In this document: positions 1 through 10,842 of the stretch, in pieces
Layout: each line of letters starts with the position of its first letter
Position numbering within the stretch: the stretch's first letter is position 1
Assembly (NCBI GenBank): GCA_009193035.1
Contig: SWDT01000107.1
Span: 124,001-188,000, forward strand
Length of the DNA: 64,000 bases
Direction of reading: 5' to 3'
Source: Halicephalobus mephisto
Taxonomy: Eukaryota > Nematoda > Chromadorea > Rhabditida > Panagrolaimidae
The notes under the pieces: model-generated
Told to the model about the DNA's origin: nothing
The model's database searches: none
What the model saw: only the letters and a program-made list of their open reading frames with translations
Translations under genes and position numbers: made by a program

Positions 1-1454
1 TCCATTTCTTTTTACTCTTCGGATATAATATTCTTTGGCTTTAGTTTGATCACCTGGTTCGATCATGAGTACAGCAATGAATTTCGATCCGTCTTTATTT
101 TTTTCTAACTGATACTGATCCTTGGGAACTATATTTTTCTTAAATCTGCCGTTGAAAACAGGAGATATATTTCGAGATGGAGTATAACAACTAGGAGGTA
201 TTGAAATCGGGTGTTTGGCCTTGGATGGAATATCTGTTCTTACTGAATTGTTACCTAAAAGTAGTTTTTATATAGACTTCCAACAATATTTCGCCTACAA
301 TTTACTGGCTCAATCTGTTTCAAATGGTACTTGCAACGTTCATGATGGTTTTGCTCCACAACCTGCTTCATTGTTATCACTTTTGCTTCCGTTATTTTCT
401 TCTGTTGAATACAGTCTGTACAGATGTACATTTCTTTTGATTCATCTTTTAAACAATTTGTATACATTCGACCCTCGATAATCAGAGTATCATTGATTAT
501 TTCGAAATCTGACTCTCCTCTCTCAGTAGTCACTTTAAAAACCTGACAATCAGGAAGATGATTTCCGGTGATTTTGATGGATTCATCAGGAAGAAATTCT
601 CCCTTTACTTTCTCTTTGCAGTGGCAGCAGATTATGCCTTCTCGGATCAATACAAATTTGCGATAGTGTGAGTCGTCATCAGGTTCATTTATCATGATCG
701 AAATGGCATTATTTTGAACAACTCGAGTGTGTGAAGGACGGATTCTGGGTTCCTGAAATCGAGAATTGACGATGTTTATATGAGAATTCAGGACTTCTTT
801 TTCAATTTGCCTCGTTTGTGAAGGCTGTTTCGCTGATCTTTTCTGGAGATGTTCATGACCTTGTTGCTCTTTGTAATTTGTTTGATTGGCTTTTTTCTGC
901 GATTGAATCTCTTCTACATGAACTCGCTTCCTGGATCCAGTGCCATAAGGTTTTCGTCTCTCCAAACCGTCAAGATAATGCTGACATTCTTCTTTGGTAT
1001 GAGATTCACAATTAAGGAGATGATTTCTAAGGTTACAAGTAACTGTACAACTAGGATTATGTGGATCGAATTGAATATTAATCCACTTTCCAAGAAGCCT
1101 ACAACGACAGCAATAATAAGTGTTCTTGTCTTTCAATTTTCGATACGATCTGCAGAAACCATCAGTTTCGTAGACGATGAGGAATCTATCATCTTTATAA
1201 ATCTCACACTTTAATTCGTCTAGCAAGGATTGTGGAGAATTCTGGAAATCATTTGTTTTAAACATTTAATTTTAAAAACTTACTCTAGAATCCAGAATAT
1301 CATTTTCACTGATTTCGGAAAAACTATCTTCTTCGTTAAAATCACTGACAGAAATATCTGACAGTAAGCGACCTTCGGGTTGGTTCATGATGTTATGTTG
1401 ACGTAGAGAAGGTAGCCGATGATTGCGGATCTCACTATTGTAGTTGTTTGACAT
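1..1454 (-). CDS. FLYWCH-like multi-finger protein A (3' end beyond left edge)
   Basis: Likely nuclear DNA- or protein-binding zinc-finger protein of the local family; the role is inferred. Exon 1 is 1454-1284 (57 codons, acidic, starting MSNNYNSEIRN) and exon 2 starts at 1241 after a 42-nt intron, phase 0. An acceptor (TATTTCAG) lies about 10 nt before the ATG, fitting trans-splicing. Exon 2 holds module a (YYCCRC...LLNCESH), a basic linker, module b (ICCHCKEK...GNHLPDC) and module c (YICTDC...HHERC). At 1-233 the same strand encodes the start of module d (VPKDQYQLEKNKDGSKFIAV), preceded by TTTTAG, so the gene runs off the edge. The exon 2/exon 3 junction is unresolved. The best donor (CCA|GTAAAT, 51-nt intron) gives the wrong phase, so either a weak donor or a one-base error is involved. 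The copy at 46790-47924 is its broken duplicate. Confidence 0.7.
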
Positions 1455-2230
1455 TTTGCGGTATTTCTGAAATATTTATTTTCAAAATATAAATGTAATT
1501 AAAGAAGTATTAAATACAAAAGACGCTCTTTACGGACGAAATTTTGATTGGCAATGAATAAACAAGAAAAATGCTGATTTCGCTCAATTTCATCATTTCA
1601 CTAACTTAACACAAAGCTGTCCAGATAATTTATTATCAATTTTTGCTTTAATTTTCCAACTGTATGATAGTTGGTCCCCTTCAACCTGAATTGATTTTAA
1701 GGCGCATTTTAGGTAACTTTGGACTTTAAGCTTTTTCCGGCAAAGAAATTTAGAAGTCCTTAAATTTAGATAAAAATATGTAGAATGGGATAATGAGACC
1801 CGTAGATTCTGAATCTGATATCAAACTTGTGAGTTAGACTTTAGAATCTGGAGATTCAGAGTCCTGGATTTTAAAGTTTGAGAAGTCATAACTCCATTAA
1901 ATACAGTTCAAATAACTTTATTTTTTTTAAATCATATCTATCCTCAGAGATCTCAAGCTTTTCTTCGGACACTGACTTCTGAAGTCGTGTTTGAAAAAGG
2001 AATTCCGAAGTCTGCTCTCCTTTATTTCCATTGATTATCTAAATGAACCGTAAGGGGTCTGAATTTTATATGGACTGATGATCCTTAGAGTCCTCTACAA
2101 TATACAATAGGGCACGATATCAATATCATGTCATATAAGAAGCTATATCAAAAAAACCGCTTCTGACGATCATCTGAAAGGATGATAAAAATTTTTGCGC
2201 ACTCCTTGTTCTCATTCACTAATATTGAAA
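1455..2230. other. Intergenic, no gene seen
   Basis: AT-rich spacer upstream of gene A. The first 220 bases belong to the block duplicated at 46790-47924, so the 5' flank of gene A was copied with its coding part. The rest shows no convincing exon, RNA gene or repeat. Confidence 0.5.
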
Positions 2231-2356
2231 CAGAACTGAAACGATAACCTGAATATCAGGGAGCGTAAAATACTATTGGACATGAGCGATACTCTGATGA
2301 TTTGTCAGGACTTCCTATATATAGATCGTATCTTTGCCCCATTGTTCTAGTAAATG
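2231..2356 (+). repeat. Family-associated conserved element, copy 1
   Basis: This copy shares ordered blocks with copies at 40976-41118 (+) and 55661-55807 (-): CTGAATATCAGGGA, a TACTATTGGACATGAG-like block, a TATATA box and a terminal TTGTTCTAGTA. It lies about 215 bp beyond the 3' end of gene B but points the opposite way. Function is unknown. A small RNA gene, a promoter or a mobile remnant are all possible. Confidence 0.6.
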
Positions 2357-2571
2357 TTATATTACTTCCATTTTTGTCTTAACAATTGGGATGTTGAAAC
2401 TTGTACAAATCAAATTTAACTATAAAATTTGTAAAATTGTAAAAGATATTTCAAAGCAATAAAGATATGCATTGTAGTAGTTACCAAACCCTATTTGTAA
2501 CTCAAAATAGTGATTTATTCCATTTTATAATATCAAAGAAATGTAGTAAAGAAACAAAGTAGTTTATCTTA

Positions 2572-5500
2572 TTATCTTTTATAACTACTACATTCTTTAT
2601 GATGTTTATCTTCTTTAACTGTATAATTCAAAATAGCCTTGACAATTTTCTTCTTTTCCAGACAGAAATTACAATAGAAAATATTTTGATTTCGGTCTGC
2701 ATTTGAGAATTCCCGATTTTGAAAGATGAGAGCATCATCAAGAAATTGGAAATTTTGAGTTCTTCTGTCTGTTAGGTTTTGCATTCGATTTAGTACATCT
2801 TGATTATTCATTTCTTTACATTCCGAGCAATGTTCATCTTGTTGCTTGACAGAAGGCACCAATTTGGCTTCAACAACTATATTTTTACTGAGACAGAACA
2901 TGCAGCGGAAAATTTTTTTTGTGTTTTCCATGTCATAGTATTTTCGGCCATTGACATTAAGATATCTATCATTTATTTCGTAGTGTTGATCATCATTTAA
3001 AGAACTTGGTGTTTCAGATCTTTTTAACCGGTCATTTGCAGACATCTTTCTTTTTTTAATAGAACCTCTCTTTTTTTTGTTTAAGATTTTTGAAGGTGCT
3101 GTTTGCCTTCTTCTCAAAGAACAATTTCTGTTCGAATGTATATCAGTTTCATCATTTGATTCAGATGAAGTTGACAAGTGTCTTGATCGTTTTTTAGTAT
3201 TTTGAGGATTTGGATATTGTTGCAATTTTCTATGTCGTACAATCTCTTCCTCCATCAGTTCGTCGATGTCATTTCGGATATCATTGCTATTCGACGGATA
3301 AGATTTTCTTGTTACAGATGAAGATCTATTTCGCATCGAATATGAGTTCTGAGTCCTATCTTGTTGAATATTATCGGTGGAGTTCTGAAATTAAAAGATC
3401 AAATCGATTAGTAATTTGTTAAGATAACCTTTGCCTTTCTGTTCCTCTCTCTGGTGATATTATATTTGAAAAGTCGTTTTAATTTGTTTCTCAGATATCT
3501 TTCCTTCAAAGACTTGCAATTTCTATGATGTTCGCTGGCATCTGGAAAATTGTTTAAAATAGGAGAAGAAACATGCGACTCTTTATATAGTTCTGCATGA
3601 ACATTTAATTCACCAAGGTTTCTACATTGGACACAACGATATTTTACTGCTTGCCCAGTTGATCTCGAAGTACTTCTATAATATCTTCCTCTCAAGTCTT
3701 TATCGTAGATGACTAAGAATTTGTCATCGTTTTTGTAGAACTTCCATTGGGGAAAAGTAGGTCCGTTTGCTTCTTCATCTACTTCTTCATCTTCATCTTC
3801 AAATTCTGATTCGTCTTCATCTGAAATTTCAGTCAGATCGTCATCAGCGAGTTCATTTAAAGAAACATCATTGTCATCATTCTCAAATTCCTCTGTTGTT
3901 ATTTCATCTTCCTCACTGTGATTTGGAGGTATTTCTTTAAGTTGAACTCTTTTTGGACGTTGTTCATCTGAGGCGTTACCATTTCTATTATCAGAATAAG
4001 ACGAGGAGAGTTTTAATTGTTTTTTGACGATTTTAAAATCTTGATGTTGTTGCAATCTTCTATGTCGTACAATCTCTTCCTCCATCGGTTCGTCGACGTC
4101 ATTTCGGATATCATTGTTATTCGACGGATAAGATGTTCTTATTGTAAATGATCTATTTCGCATCGAATATGAGTTCTGAGTCCTATCTTGTTGAATATTA
4201 TTGGTGGAATTCTGAAATTAAAAGATCAAATTGATTAGTAATTCGTTAAGATAACCTTTGCTTCTCTGTTCCTCTCTTTGGTGATATTATGTTTGACAAG
4301 TCGTTCTAATTTGTTTCTCAGATATCTTTCCTTCAAAAGCTTGCAATCTTCATGATGTTCACTAAGAAGTGGAAGGCTTTCGAGAGTAGGAGTAGAATCA
4401 GGAGATGCCTTAAACAATTCTGCATAAACACTTCGATTATCCAGATTTCTGCATTGGACACAACGATATTTTATTGCTCGTGCATTTGATTTTGGGATCT
4501 TTCTATAATATCTTCCCATAAGATCTTTTTCATTCACAATTAAGAATCTGTCATCGTCATTGTAGAACTTCCATTGGGGAAAAGTAGGTCCATTTGCTTC
4601 CTCATATACTCTTTCGTTTCGAAATACTGATATGTTTTGATTTGAATTTTGGTTTAGCTCTTCATTTACAGTTTTGTTTGAAGGAGTATGGTAATTATGA
4701 TTTCTAGATTCTGCTGTTATTTCACTTTCTCCATTGCAATCTGCAGATGTTTCTTGTAATTGCATTGTTTTTGAACTATTGTCAATCCTATTGTTTAAGT
4801 GCGGAAAAATTGGGAATCTTGATTGTTTTTCGGGAGATTGATGGTGACTTTGTCGCGACTTTATAATTTCCATAGCTTCATCCTTCGTTATCGACTTACA
4901 AACGTGATCTTTAGCAGTTGGAGGATTAATAAAAACAGGAGGCAAGGGTGTTGAAGGCATTCGTTCCACAGTTCTCGAGAGATTCCTACATTGATTTCTC
5001 CAACATTGAATGCAATAGTAAGCGGGTTTTTCCCGTTCTTTCCGAAATCTGAAGACCCAAAATCTTGTAGATTCTCTCTCTCTAATGAGTATATAATGAA
5101 TTTCGTTAGGATTAGCATAAGTTATCTCAAGTTGTGTATTTGTCAAACCCTGTAATAATATAATCATAACGTTTGGACCTCTATATTGATAATGAACTCA
5201 CAACTTGATTAACTGCTGTATTTTGCTCGGTTGATGTTTCATTCATTTTTCCAGGTTCCTGTAACTTGTATCGATTTAAAAGACATTAATTATCAAGAAT
5301 TTAAAACTCCAGTCGCTTAAAGGATATATGTTAATCGGCTGATATCCAAAATCACATGAATATGATTTCTATTCAAGACCAGACGAAAGATCCTAGAAAA
5401 AAAATACTTTTTTGTGGTCCTAAATGGAGATAATTTTCATGCGATTATTATACTGACGAAATATCACTCATCCTTTAATAGTATTCTCTATATTGTGGTT

Positions 5501-5710
5501 GTGCAAGTATTGCGGCAATAAACTTACAGTAGTTGCAGATCCTTCTGTCATATTCTGGTTTTCATGGGCTTTATTTGATTCTGAAGTTCGTGAGAAAGTT
5601 TCACTTAATCTGCTTTCTTCATCGGATATCTCGGAGTCTGATCTTCGATGGTATGGAAAATTCAACATGTCATTCATAGTCGGGATCTCTTGATCAGAAT
5701 CTGAATCCAT
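2572..5710 (-). CDS. FLYWCH-like multi-finger protein B (five exons, a-a-a-c-c)
   Basis: Member of the local zinc-finger family, probably nuclear (inferred). Exons are 5710-5528, 5258-5202, 5149-4256, 4211-3429 and 3384-2572, all phase 0, giving about 909 aa. The N-terminus is acidic and Ser-rich. Exon 3 holds two a modules (YYCIQC...DHVC; YRCVQC...EHHEDC), exon 4 a third a module after an Asp/Glu-rich stretch, and exon 5 a basic region followed by two c modules (FRCMFC...HCSEC; FYCNFC...HHKEC). Exon 4 and the second half of exon 3 are duplicates. Introns 3 and 4 are both 44 nt with the unusual donor GTTATC and differ at only about two bases. The b and d modules found in A, C and E are missing. 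An upstream in-frame ATG (MKDLLCFHTISL) would add a hydrophobic segment. The start at 5710 was preferred because sister genes begin with acidic exons. Confidence 0.75.
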
Positions 5711-6085
5711 GTTCGACGGAGGAGCAATTTGTGGAATAGCCAAAAAGTGGAAAATAACAAGAGAAATAGTATGAAAGCAAAGCAAGTCTTTCATTAAGAA
5801 CTCCTTTTCGACTGATAAAGATGACATCTGATAATTGTCGAAATGTATCGCTCGATATTTCTTTCAAAACATGGCCAAGCAAAGAACTTAAAAATTCACA
5901 TTTTCGGTTCTTTTGATTGAGATTCATGGTCTGAAGTTCTTAAATTAAAATGGAATCTGATTCATTTGCGATTGTGACTTTTTGGTCATAAACGTTTGTC
6001 TTTTCTACGTGGATTTTTCAAAAATAAATAACGACCAGAAATCATGTGGCACAATGCTCTGTCCGACAACTAGCGCAGTCCGCAG
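5711..6085. other. Intergenic between gene B and tRNA-Thr
   Basis: Nothing recognisable beyond the presumed 5' region of gene B. A TTTATCAG acceptor at about 5815, on the minus strand, could be a trans-splice site for an extended first exon. Confidence 0.4.
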
Positions 6086-6170
6086 GCCCTTTTGGCTCAG
6101 TGGTTAGAGCGTCGGTCTTGTAAGAACTCCAAGCCAACCGAAGGTCGCAGGTTCGATTCCTGCAAGGGGC
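6086..6170 (+). tRNA. tRNA-Thr (TGT), 13-nt intron
   Basis: Full cloverleaf. The acceptor GCCCTTT pairs with AAGGGGC (one G-U), the D arm is GCTC...GAGC, the anticodon stem is TCGGT/ACCGA with loop CTTGTAA (anticodon TGT), and the T arm is GCAGG-TTCGATT-CCTGC. A 13-nt intron (AGAACTCCAAGCC) follows position 37. A T-run Pol III terminator follows. It decodes threonine ACA codons. Confidence 0.9.
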
Positions 6171-6393
6171 AAATTTTTTAATTTTTAAAATCCTGAAAAA
6201 ATTGCAAATTCTATTTTTTTAACTTTTCTATCACGAAAACCACTAAAATAACTTTGGGAACAAAAAAGAGCAGTTCACGACCAATCGGTTGGAAAAGAAA
6301 GTACGAGATCCAGAGACATTTTATCAAACGAAAAGTGTTCCCTTCTCAATGACGGTTCAAACATTTGGAATTCTTCGAGGGCTAAAAAAGTTT

Positions 6394-6464
6394 GCCCACC
6401 GCAGGGTTTGAACCTGCGACCTTCTGTTTACGAGACAGACGCTCTGCCACTGAGCTAGACGGGC
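6394..6464 (-). tRNA. tRNA-Thr (CGT), intronless
   Basis: On the minus strand the acceptor GCCCGTC pairs with GGTGGGC. The anticodon stem TCTGT/ACAGA has loop CTCGTAA (anticodon CGT), and the T arm is GCAGG-TTCAAAC-CCTGC. It is 71 nt without an intron, divergent from the TGT gene 220 bp away. Confidence 0.9.
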
Positions 6465-7582
6465 CGAAGGCGGCAGTGTCAACGGTTTTCTCGATGCAGT
6501 GAATAATTGTTCTTATTTACTAAATATCAGAAACACAACTGGAAAAACAGTTCAGAAAGCTGGTCCATCTCTTTCACCAGTTAGAGATGTAATTTGAAAA
6601 TTTTTGAATCGCCCTAACACATTCGACTCTGATGTGGATGATTATTTTTCGAAATTACCCTAACCGGATAAATGTTTAATTTTAGATATAGATTTATGAG
6701 CTTTACACATTAGATTGAGCACTATGTCATTCATAATTATATAACATGTAGTTAAATTTAGCGTTGAATGGTGGTAATTTCTGGAAAGGGGAGTTTTTGT
6801 TGTTTTCGGACCAGTTAAATCTAATTATTTCAATTACAGTACTCTCTGTTGCGGAAAGCGAGAGGTTCTCAGCACGAAAACCCCTGAGGCGTAGTGACCG
6901 AATTTGTGGTTTAATTCGCGGCAAGAGGAATAACGTTGTTCTGAAGTCAAAAGATGAAGCTCAATCATTCGAAATTGTGGTTGATTAATTTTGTATTTTT
7001 TGATTACCGGGATAAATCGAAGAGTTATCACCCTTGCAGGACTGGTCAATTAAGAAAATACAAATTCTCTTACACTGTCTATATTTATTTTTTATTTTTC
7101 TAACTTATTAAAGAGTTATTTCACTAATAATTGAGAAGTTAGTATTTTTCGATAGCTATTTGAAAAGGTATTTCGTCTTCGATTTCCTTCGAACTCAAAT
7201 TTGGGTAATTAAACTTATAAACGCTCTGTAAAATGCAAAAGCAACACGATCGATAAAATTTTGTTAATACTGTTAGCAATCCCTGGATCGGTGGCGTTAT
7301 CCCTGTTTCGATCAACATCTATGAAGATAAATTACGAATTTCATTTAGGAAAATTATTATTGTAGAAATCTAACAAGGTTTTTTTCACAACTTTTACAAT
7401 TAAAATCGCATTTTTTACATCTATTAAATGTAAAAATAATACTAATTTATAAATAATTAACAACAAAGTTATAAAAGATGAAATTATCATTCGTGACAGG
7501 ACTAGAGCTATTAACTTTCGATTTCGAATCTTCCGACTTTTGAACTTAGGAAGTTGATTCGAATTCAAATCCTTCGATATCC
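6465..7582. other. Intergenic, no gene seen
   Basis: AT-rich sequence with only short chance reading frames on both strands; no splice-linked exons, RNA gene or strong repeat was found. Confidence 0.4.
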
Positions 7583-7838
7583 AAGTTTAAAAATCGGAAA
7601 GCTCAAATTCGAACTGAATCAATTCAAGTTTAAAAATCGGAAAGCTCATATTCGAACTGAATCAATTCAAGTTTGAAAATAGGAAACCTCAAATTCGAAC
7701 TAAATCAATTTAAGTTCGGAAATAGGAAAGCTCAAATTCGAACTGAATCAATTCAAGTTTAAAAATAGGAAAGTTCAAATTCGAACTGAATCAATTCAAG
7801 TTTAAAAATCGAAAAGCCCAAATTCGAACTAATTTGAC
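7583..7838. repeat. 43-bp tandem repeat, about 6 copies
   Basis: Units begin with AAGTTTAAAAATCGGAAAGC at 7583, 7626, 7669, 7712, 7755 and 7798, an exact 43-bp period with a few substitutions per unit. This is a minisatellite with no coding potential. Confidence 0.9.
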
Positions 7839-8520
7839 TTTATAAAGTGCGGATTTTAATTACTTATGTGATTTGATGACGAACCTCTTAAAAAACTACA
7901 ATAAAGTTCTCATGGGTAATTTAAAAAAGTATTAAATTGTTGATACTAGAATCGTCGAATTCTGACACATTTCAAACTGCTTTGAATTCGGAAATCAAAA
8001 AAGTCGAATTTGAATTGAACGATTTGAAATCAAAAATTGAAAATTTCAAAAAAATCGACAGTTCTGATTAAGACCAAAAATGAATTTTATTTTATTTTTA
8101 ATTTTGATAATCTGTCAAAAATAAAACAGTCGATATTTATATAATTAATTTAAATAACAGTATTTGTAAATTGTCGAAGTTTTTACAGTAAGAACTATAC
8201 TGTAATTATTTTTGAAAAAAATTGTAAAATAATTTTTTTATTTTTATAAAATATTTTTTTAAATTTTAAATTTTCAAAAATTCAAAAACTTACTAATTTT
8301 TGTGACAATTATAAACTGAAATTATTTCTCTCAAATTTAATCAAAATTATTGATTTTTAGAAATATTCAAAAAAATTGATCAAAAATAATCTGGATGTTA
8401 TTTGAAAAAAGCAACTTTGAGAGAAATAGAACGCTCGTTCATTTTCTATGAACGAAAATGAAAAAAATCGTCTGAGAAAAATCACGGAATTCGAGATAAC
8501 GGAGAAGAATAGATGATTGG
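7839..8520. other. AT-rich spacer
   Basis: Simple AT-rich sequence with long A and T runs; no gene or defined repeat seen. Confidence 0.4.
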
Positions 8521-8808
8521 CTATGTTCGGATGGGTTTTGAGCGTTGATTGACAGATTTTTTTAATAAAAGTAGTAAGTTTTGATTACAATTGATGGACG
8601 AAGCCACAGCCTCACTGGCTCAGTGGCAGAGCGTCTGTCTAGTAAGCGATACAGCCTAGTCAACAGAAGGTCACTGGTTCGATTCCAGTGTGAGGCATCT
8701 GAAAACTTTTTGCTCATTTCCAACAAAGATCGTTTGGAACCAACACAACAATTCAGAAATTACTCTCTTACGACTTCCGCCTTTTTAAAATCCGTTTGAT
8801 TTTTTTCT
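8521..8808. repeat. Duplicated tRNA-Thr(AGT) segment, copy 1
   Basis: About 288 bp nearly identical to 10102-10389 in the same orientation. It includes 5' flank (GGATGGGTTTTGAGCGTTGA), the tRNA and 3' flank (CTTACGACTTCCGCCTTTTT). Similarity stops abruptly on both sides, so this is a local segmental duplication. Confidence 0.9.
8609..8696 (+). tRNA. tRNA-Thr (AGT), 17-nt intron, copy 1
   Basis: The acceptor GCCTCAC pairs with GTGAGGC. The anticodon stem TCTGT/ACAGA has loop CTAGTAA (anticodon AGT), and the T arm is CACTGG-TTCGATT-CCAGTG. A 17-nt intron (AGCGATACAGCCTAGTC) sits after position 37. It serves ACU/ACC codons after A34-to-inosine editing, as known for this isoacceptor. Confidence 0.9.
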
Positions 8809-8810
8809 AT

Positions 8811-9216
8811 TAAATTTTTTAAATTGGATTAGTTTAACGTGTTAATCAAGTGATAAAAAATGAATGAAAAATTTCAAAATTAATCCAAACGGAAAAAACT
8901 AAATACCTTGAGGGATCAAATACCCTACAACCGATTTTTTACTGCTTTAAATTGGAATTTTTGGTAGTTGGATTAGTCTAATACGTCGGTCAGACAAATA
9001 AAAAACTAAGTTTGACATATGCGAAACTTTGTTTATTTTCGACAAAAAAAATCACTATTTTTATATCATCGTGGAAAAAAAAGAATCCCGGTGTGAAAAT
9101 TCCTGACTGCCAATTTCGGAGTTTTTAGTAACGTCTGAAGTGATGAGACTGAATCATCAGATTGTTTTTATCTTTCGTTACGAGAAATAAAACGAAGAAC
9201 TATTACTGATGCGAGA
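8811..9216. other. Spacer, no gene seen
   Basis: AT-rich spacer between the first tRNA duplication and the inverted-repeat region; nothing recognisable. Confidence 0.4.
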
Positions 9217-9900
9217 CTGGTGTCTCCTATTGTCGAAGTTGGAATTCAAAATTCAAGGTCGAAATTCTAATTTTCCGTGTTAAGACAGGATTCATAAATC
9301 ACATTGTGATTCGAAAAATCCAGATATCCAATTTTATCAACTTAAGTGAGAGAATATTTTACAGTAAGAAAAATTCATGTGTCTTAACACGAAAAATTTG
9401 AATTTCGATCTCGAACTTTGAATTTCAATTTTGATAATATGGACCACAGTGTTTTATATTGTCGAATTTGGAACTCGAGGTTCGAGGTCGAAATTCTAAT
9501 TTTTCGTGTTAAGAAACATTTATAAATTTTTTTTATTTCAAAAATTTGTTTCATCTAAATTGATGGCTGAAAACTAAATAAATCTTTAAAATTCAAAGAT
9601 GATTCATAAGTTCTACTTTAATGCAAAAAATTCAAATGTCTATCTCGAACCCTGAATTTCGATCTTAATAATATAGTGTTTCATATTTTCGAAGTTAATA
9701 AAATTCGAATTTCAATTTTTATTTGAAAACAACAGATTTTTTCTGTTTCGAAATTGTACCTAAATTGATAAAGCTTGATATCTGGATTTTTCGAATCACA
9801 ACATGACCTCCAAGTCGTGTCTTAGAACGAAAACTCTAAAGTTCGAAAATCTTGTTTTAAGAAAAAAATTTTAAATTTCGACCTCGAATTCTGTCAACTT
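9217..9900. repeat. Long imperfect inverted repeat (possible foldback element)
   Basis: Segments near 9300-9330 and 9777-9806 are inverse copies (TGTGATTCGAAAAATCCAGA against TCTGGATTTTTCGAATCACA). Inner arms also pair: 9388-9420 (CTTAACACGAAAAATTTGAA) against 9480-9515 (AATTTTTCGTGTTAAG). The motif GAGGTCGAAATTCTAATTTT recurs. This fits a decayed MITE or foldback element. Related fragments occur near 31430-31500. Confidence 0.55.
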
Positions 9901-10101
9901 TGATTTTAGACTTAGAATCCGGGACTCGCTTTTCTGATTCTAGATATTTTTGCTTAACATTTAGGTATATTTAAAATTTTTATTTAGATTCTATAAAAAA
10001 GGTCGAAGTTGTCTAAAATGGCTTTTAATTCATTTCGATAACGGAATTTATGAAATATTATATAACTTTCTCAACATCATCTCTAATGTATTCTTTATAG
10101 C

Positions 10102-10389
10102 TTATGTTTCGGATGGGTTTTGAGCGTTGATTGACAGATTTTTTAAATAAAAGTAGTAAGTTTTGATTACAATTGATGGACGGAGCCACAGCCTCACTGG
10201 CTCAGTGGCAGAGCGTCTGTCTAGTAAGCGATCCATCCTAGTCAACAGAAGGTCACTGGTTCGATTCCAGTGTGAGGCATCTGAGAACTTTTTGCTCATT
10301 TTCAACAAAGATCGTTTGAAACCAATACAACAATTCAGAAATTACTCTCTTACGACTTCCGCCTTTTTAAAATCCGTTTGATTTTTTTA
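10102..10389. repeat. Duplicated tRNA-Thr(AGT) segment, copy 2
   Basis: Second copy of the 288-bp block at 8521-8808, same orientation, with only a few substitutions and single-base indels. Confidence 0.9.
10191..10278 (+). tRNA. tRNA-Thr (AGT), 17-nt intron, copy 2
   Basis: The mature tRNA part is identical to the gene at 8609-8696. The intron differs in its middle (GATCCATCC against GATACAGCC), so the exons are conserved while the intron drifts. Confidence 0.9.
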
Positions 10390-10644
10390 AAATTAGTATT
10401 TCCGATAATTGCATTGACTAAACAAGAAAATTAAATAACCGAAAAATTCTGCAAGATATCTACGGAGTCTATACTTCTATTGGACGGGACCAGATGTAGA
10501 TAGTAGCGAGTCGCAGCCAAGATATGTAAAAACGCTAAGCTTTATCTCTTACAAAATTGATAATAATTACGAAAGTTTTCCCGCCCGCGCCTTCTTCCTT
10601 TCGTTGCGAGACTTTTTTCCTTTTTTCTTTTTTACTTCCGATTC
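10390..10644. other. Spacer with a GC-richer patch
   Basis: Contains a short CCCGCCCGCGCC patch followed by T-runs. No gene was found; part of it may extend the diverged element at 10645-10720. Confidence 0.35.
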
Positions 10645-10720
10645 CATCGACAAATACACCTTACTCCTTGACTCTCAGGCTGTCTTCTCAGATCCTTTCT
10701 AGTCCAAGTTTCTCTCTCAA
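10645..10720 (-). repeat. Possible diverged family-associated element, copy 4
   Basis: On the minus strand TTGAGAGAGAAAC, GGACTAGAAAGGA and GTCAAGGAGTAAGGT match, in order, blocks of the copies at 40976 and 55807. Only the first half is recognisable. It lies 120 bp 3' of gene C in the same orientation, where the other copies sit relative to E and H. Confidence 0.35.
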
Positions 10721-10842
10721 CACACTCTGATTCAAAAGATACTTTTACAGATTTTATAAAACACTTTCCTTAAAACTCCTGATTTCCAATCCGTCTAATA
10801 TGCATTTACAAATTTTCAAAAAAATGAAAAACGAAACAGAAT

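Noticed and set aside
1672..1684. GTTGGTCCCCTT shared with the reverse strand near 53166
   Set aside because: Only about 12 bases with no extension on either side; chance or trivial.
8581..8799. 72-residue frames over the two tRNA-Thr(AGT) genes
   Set aside because: Conserved only because the tRNA segment is duplicated; the tRNA explains the sequence.
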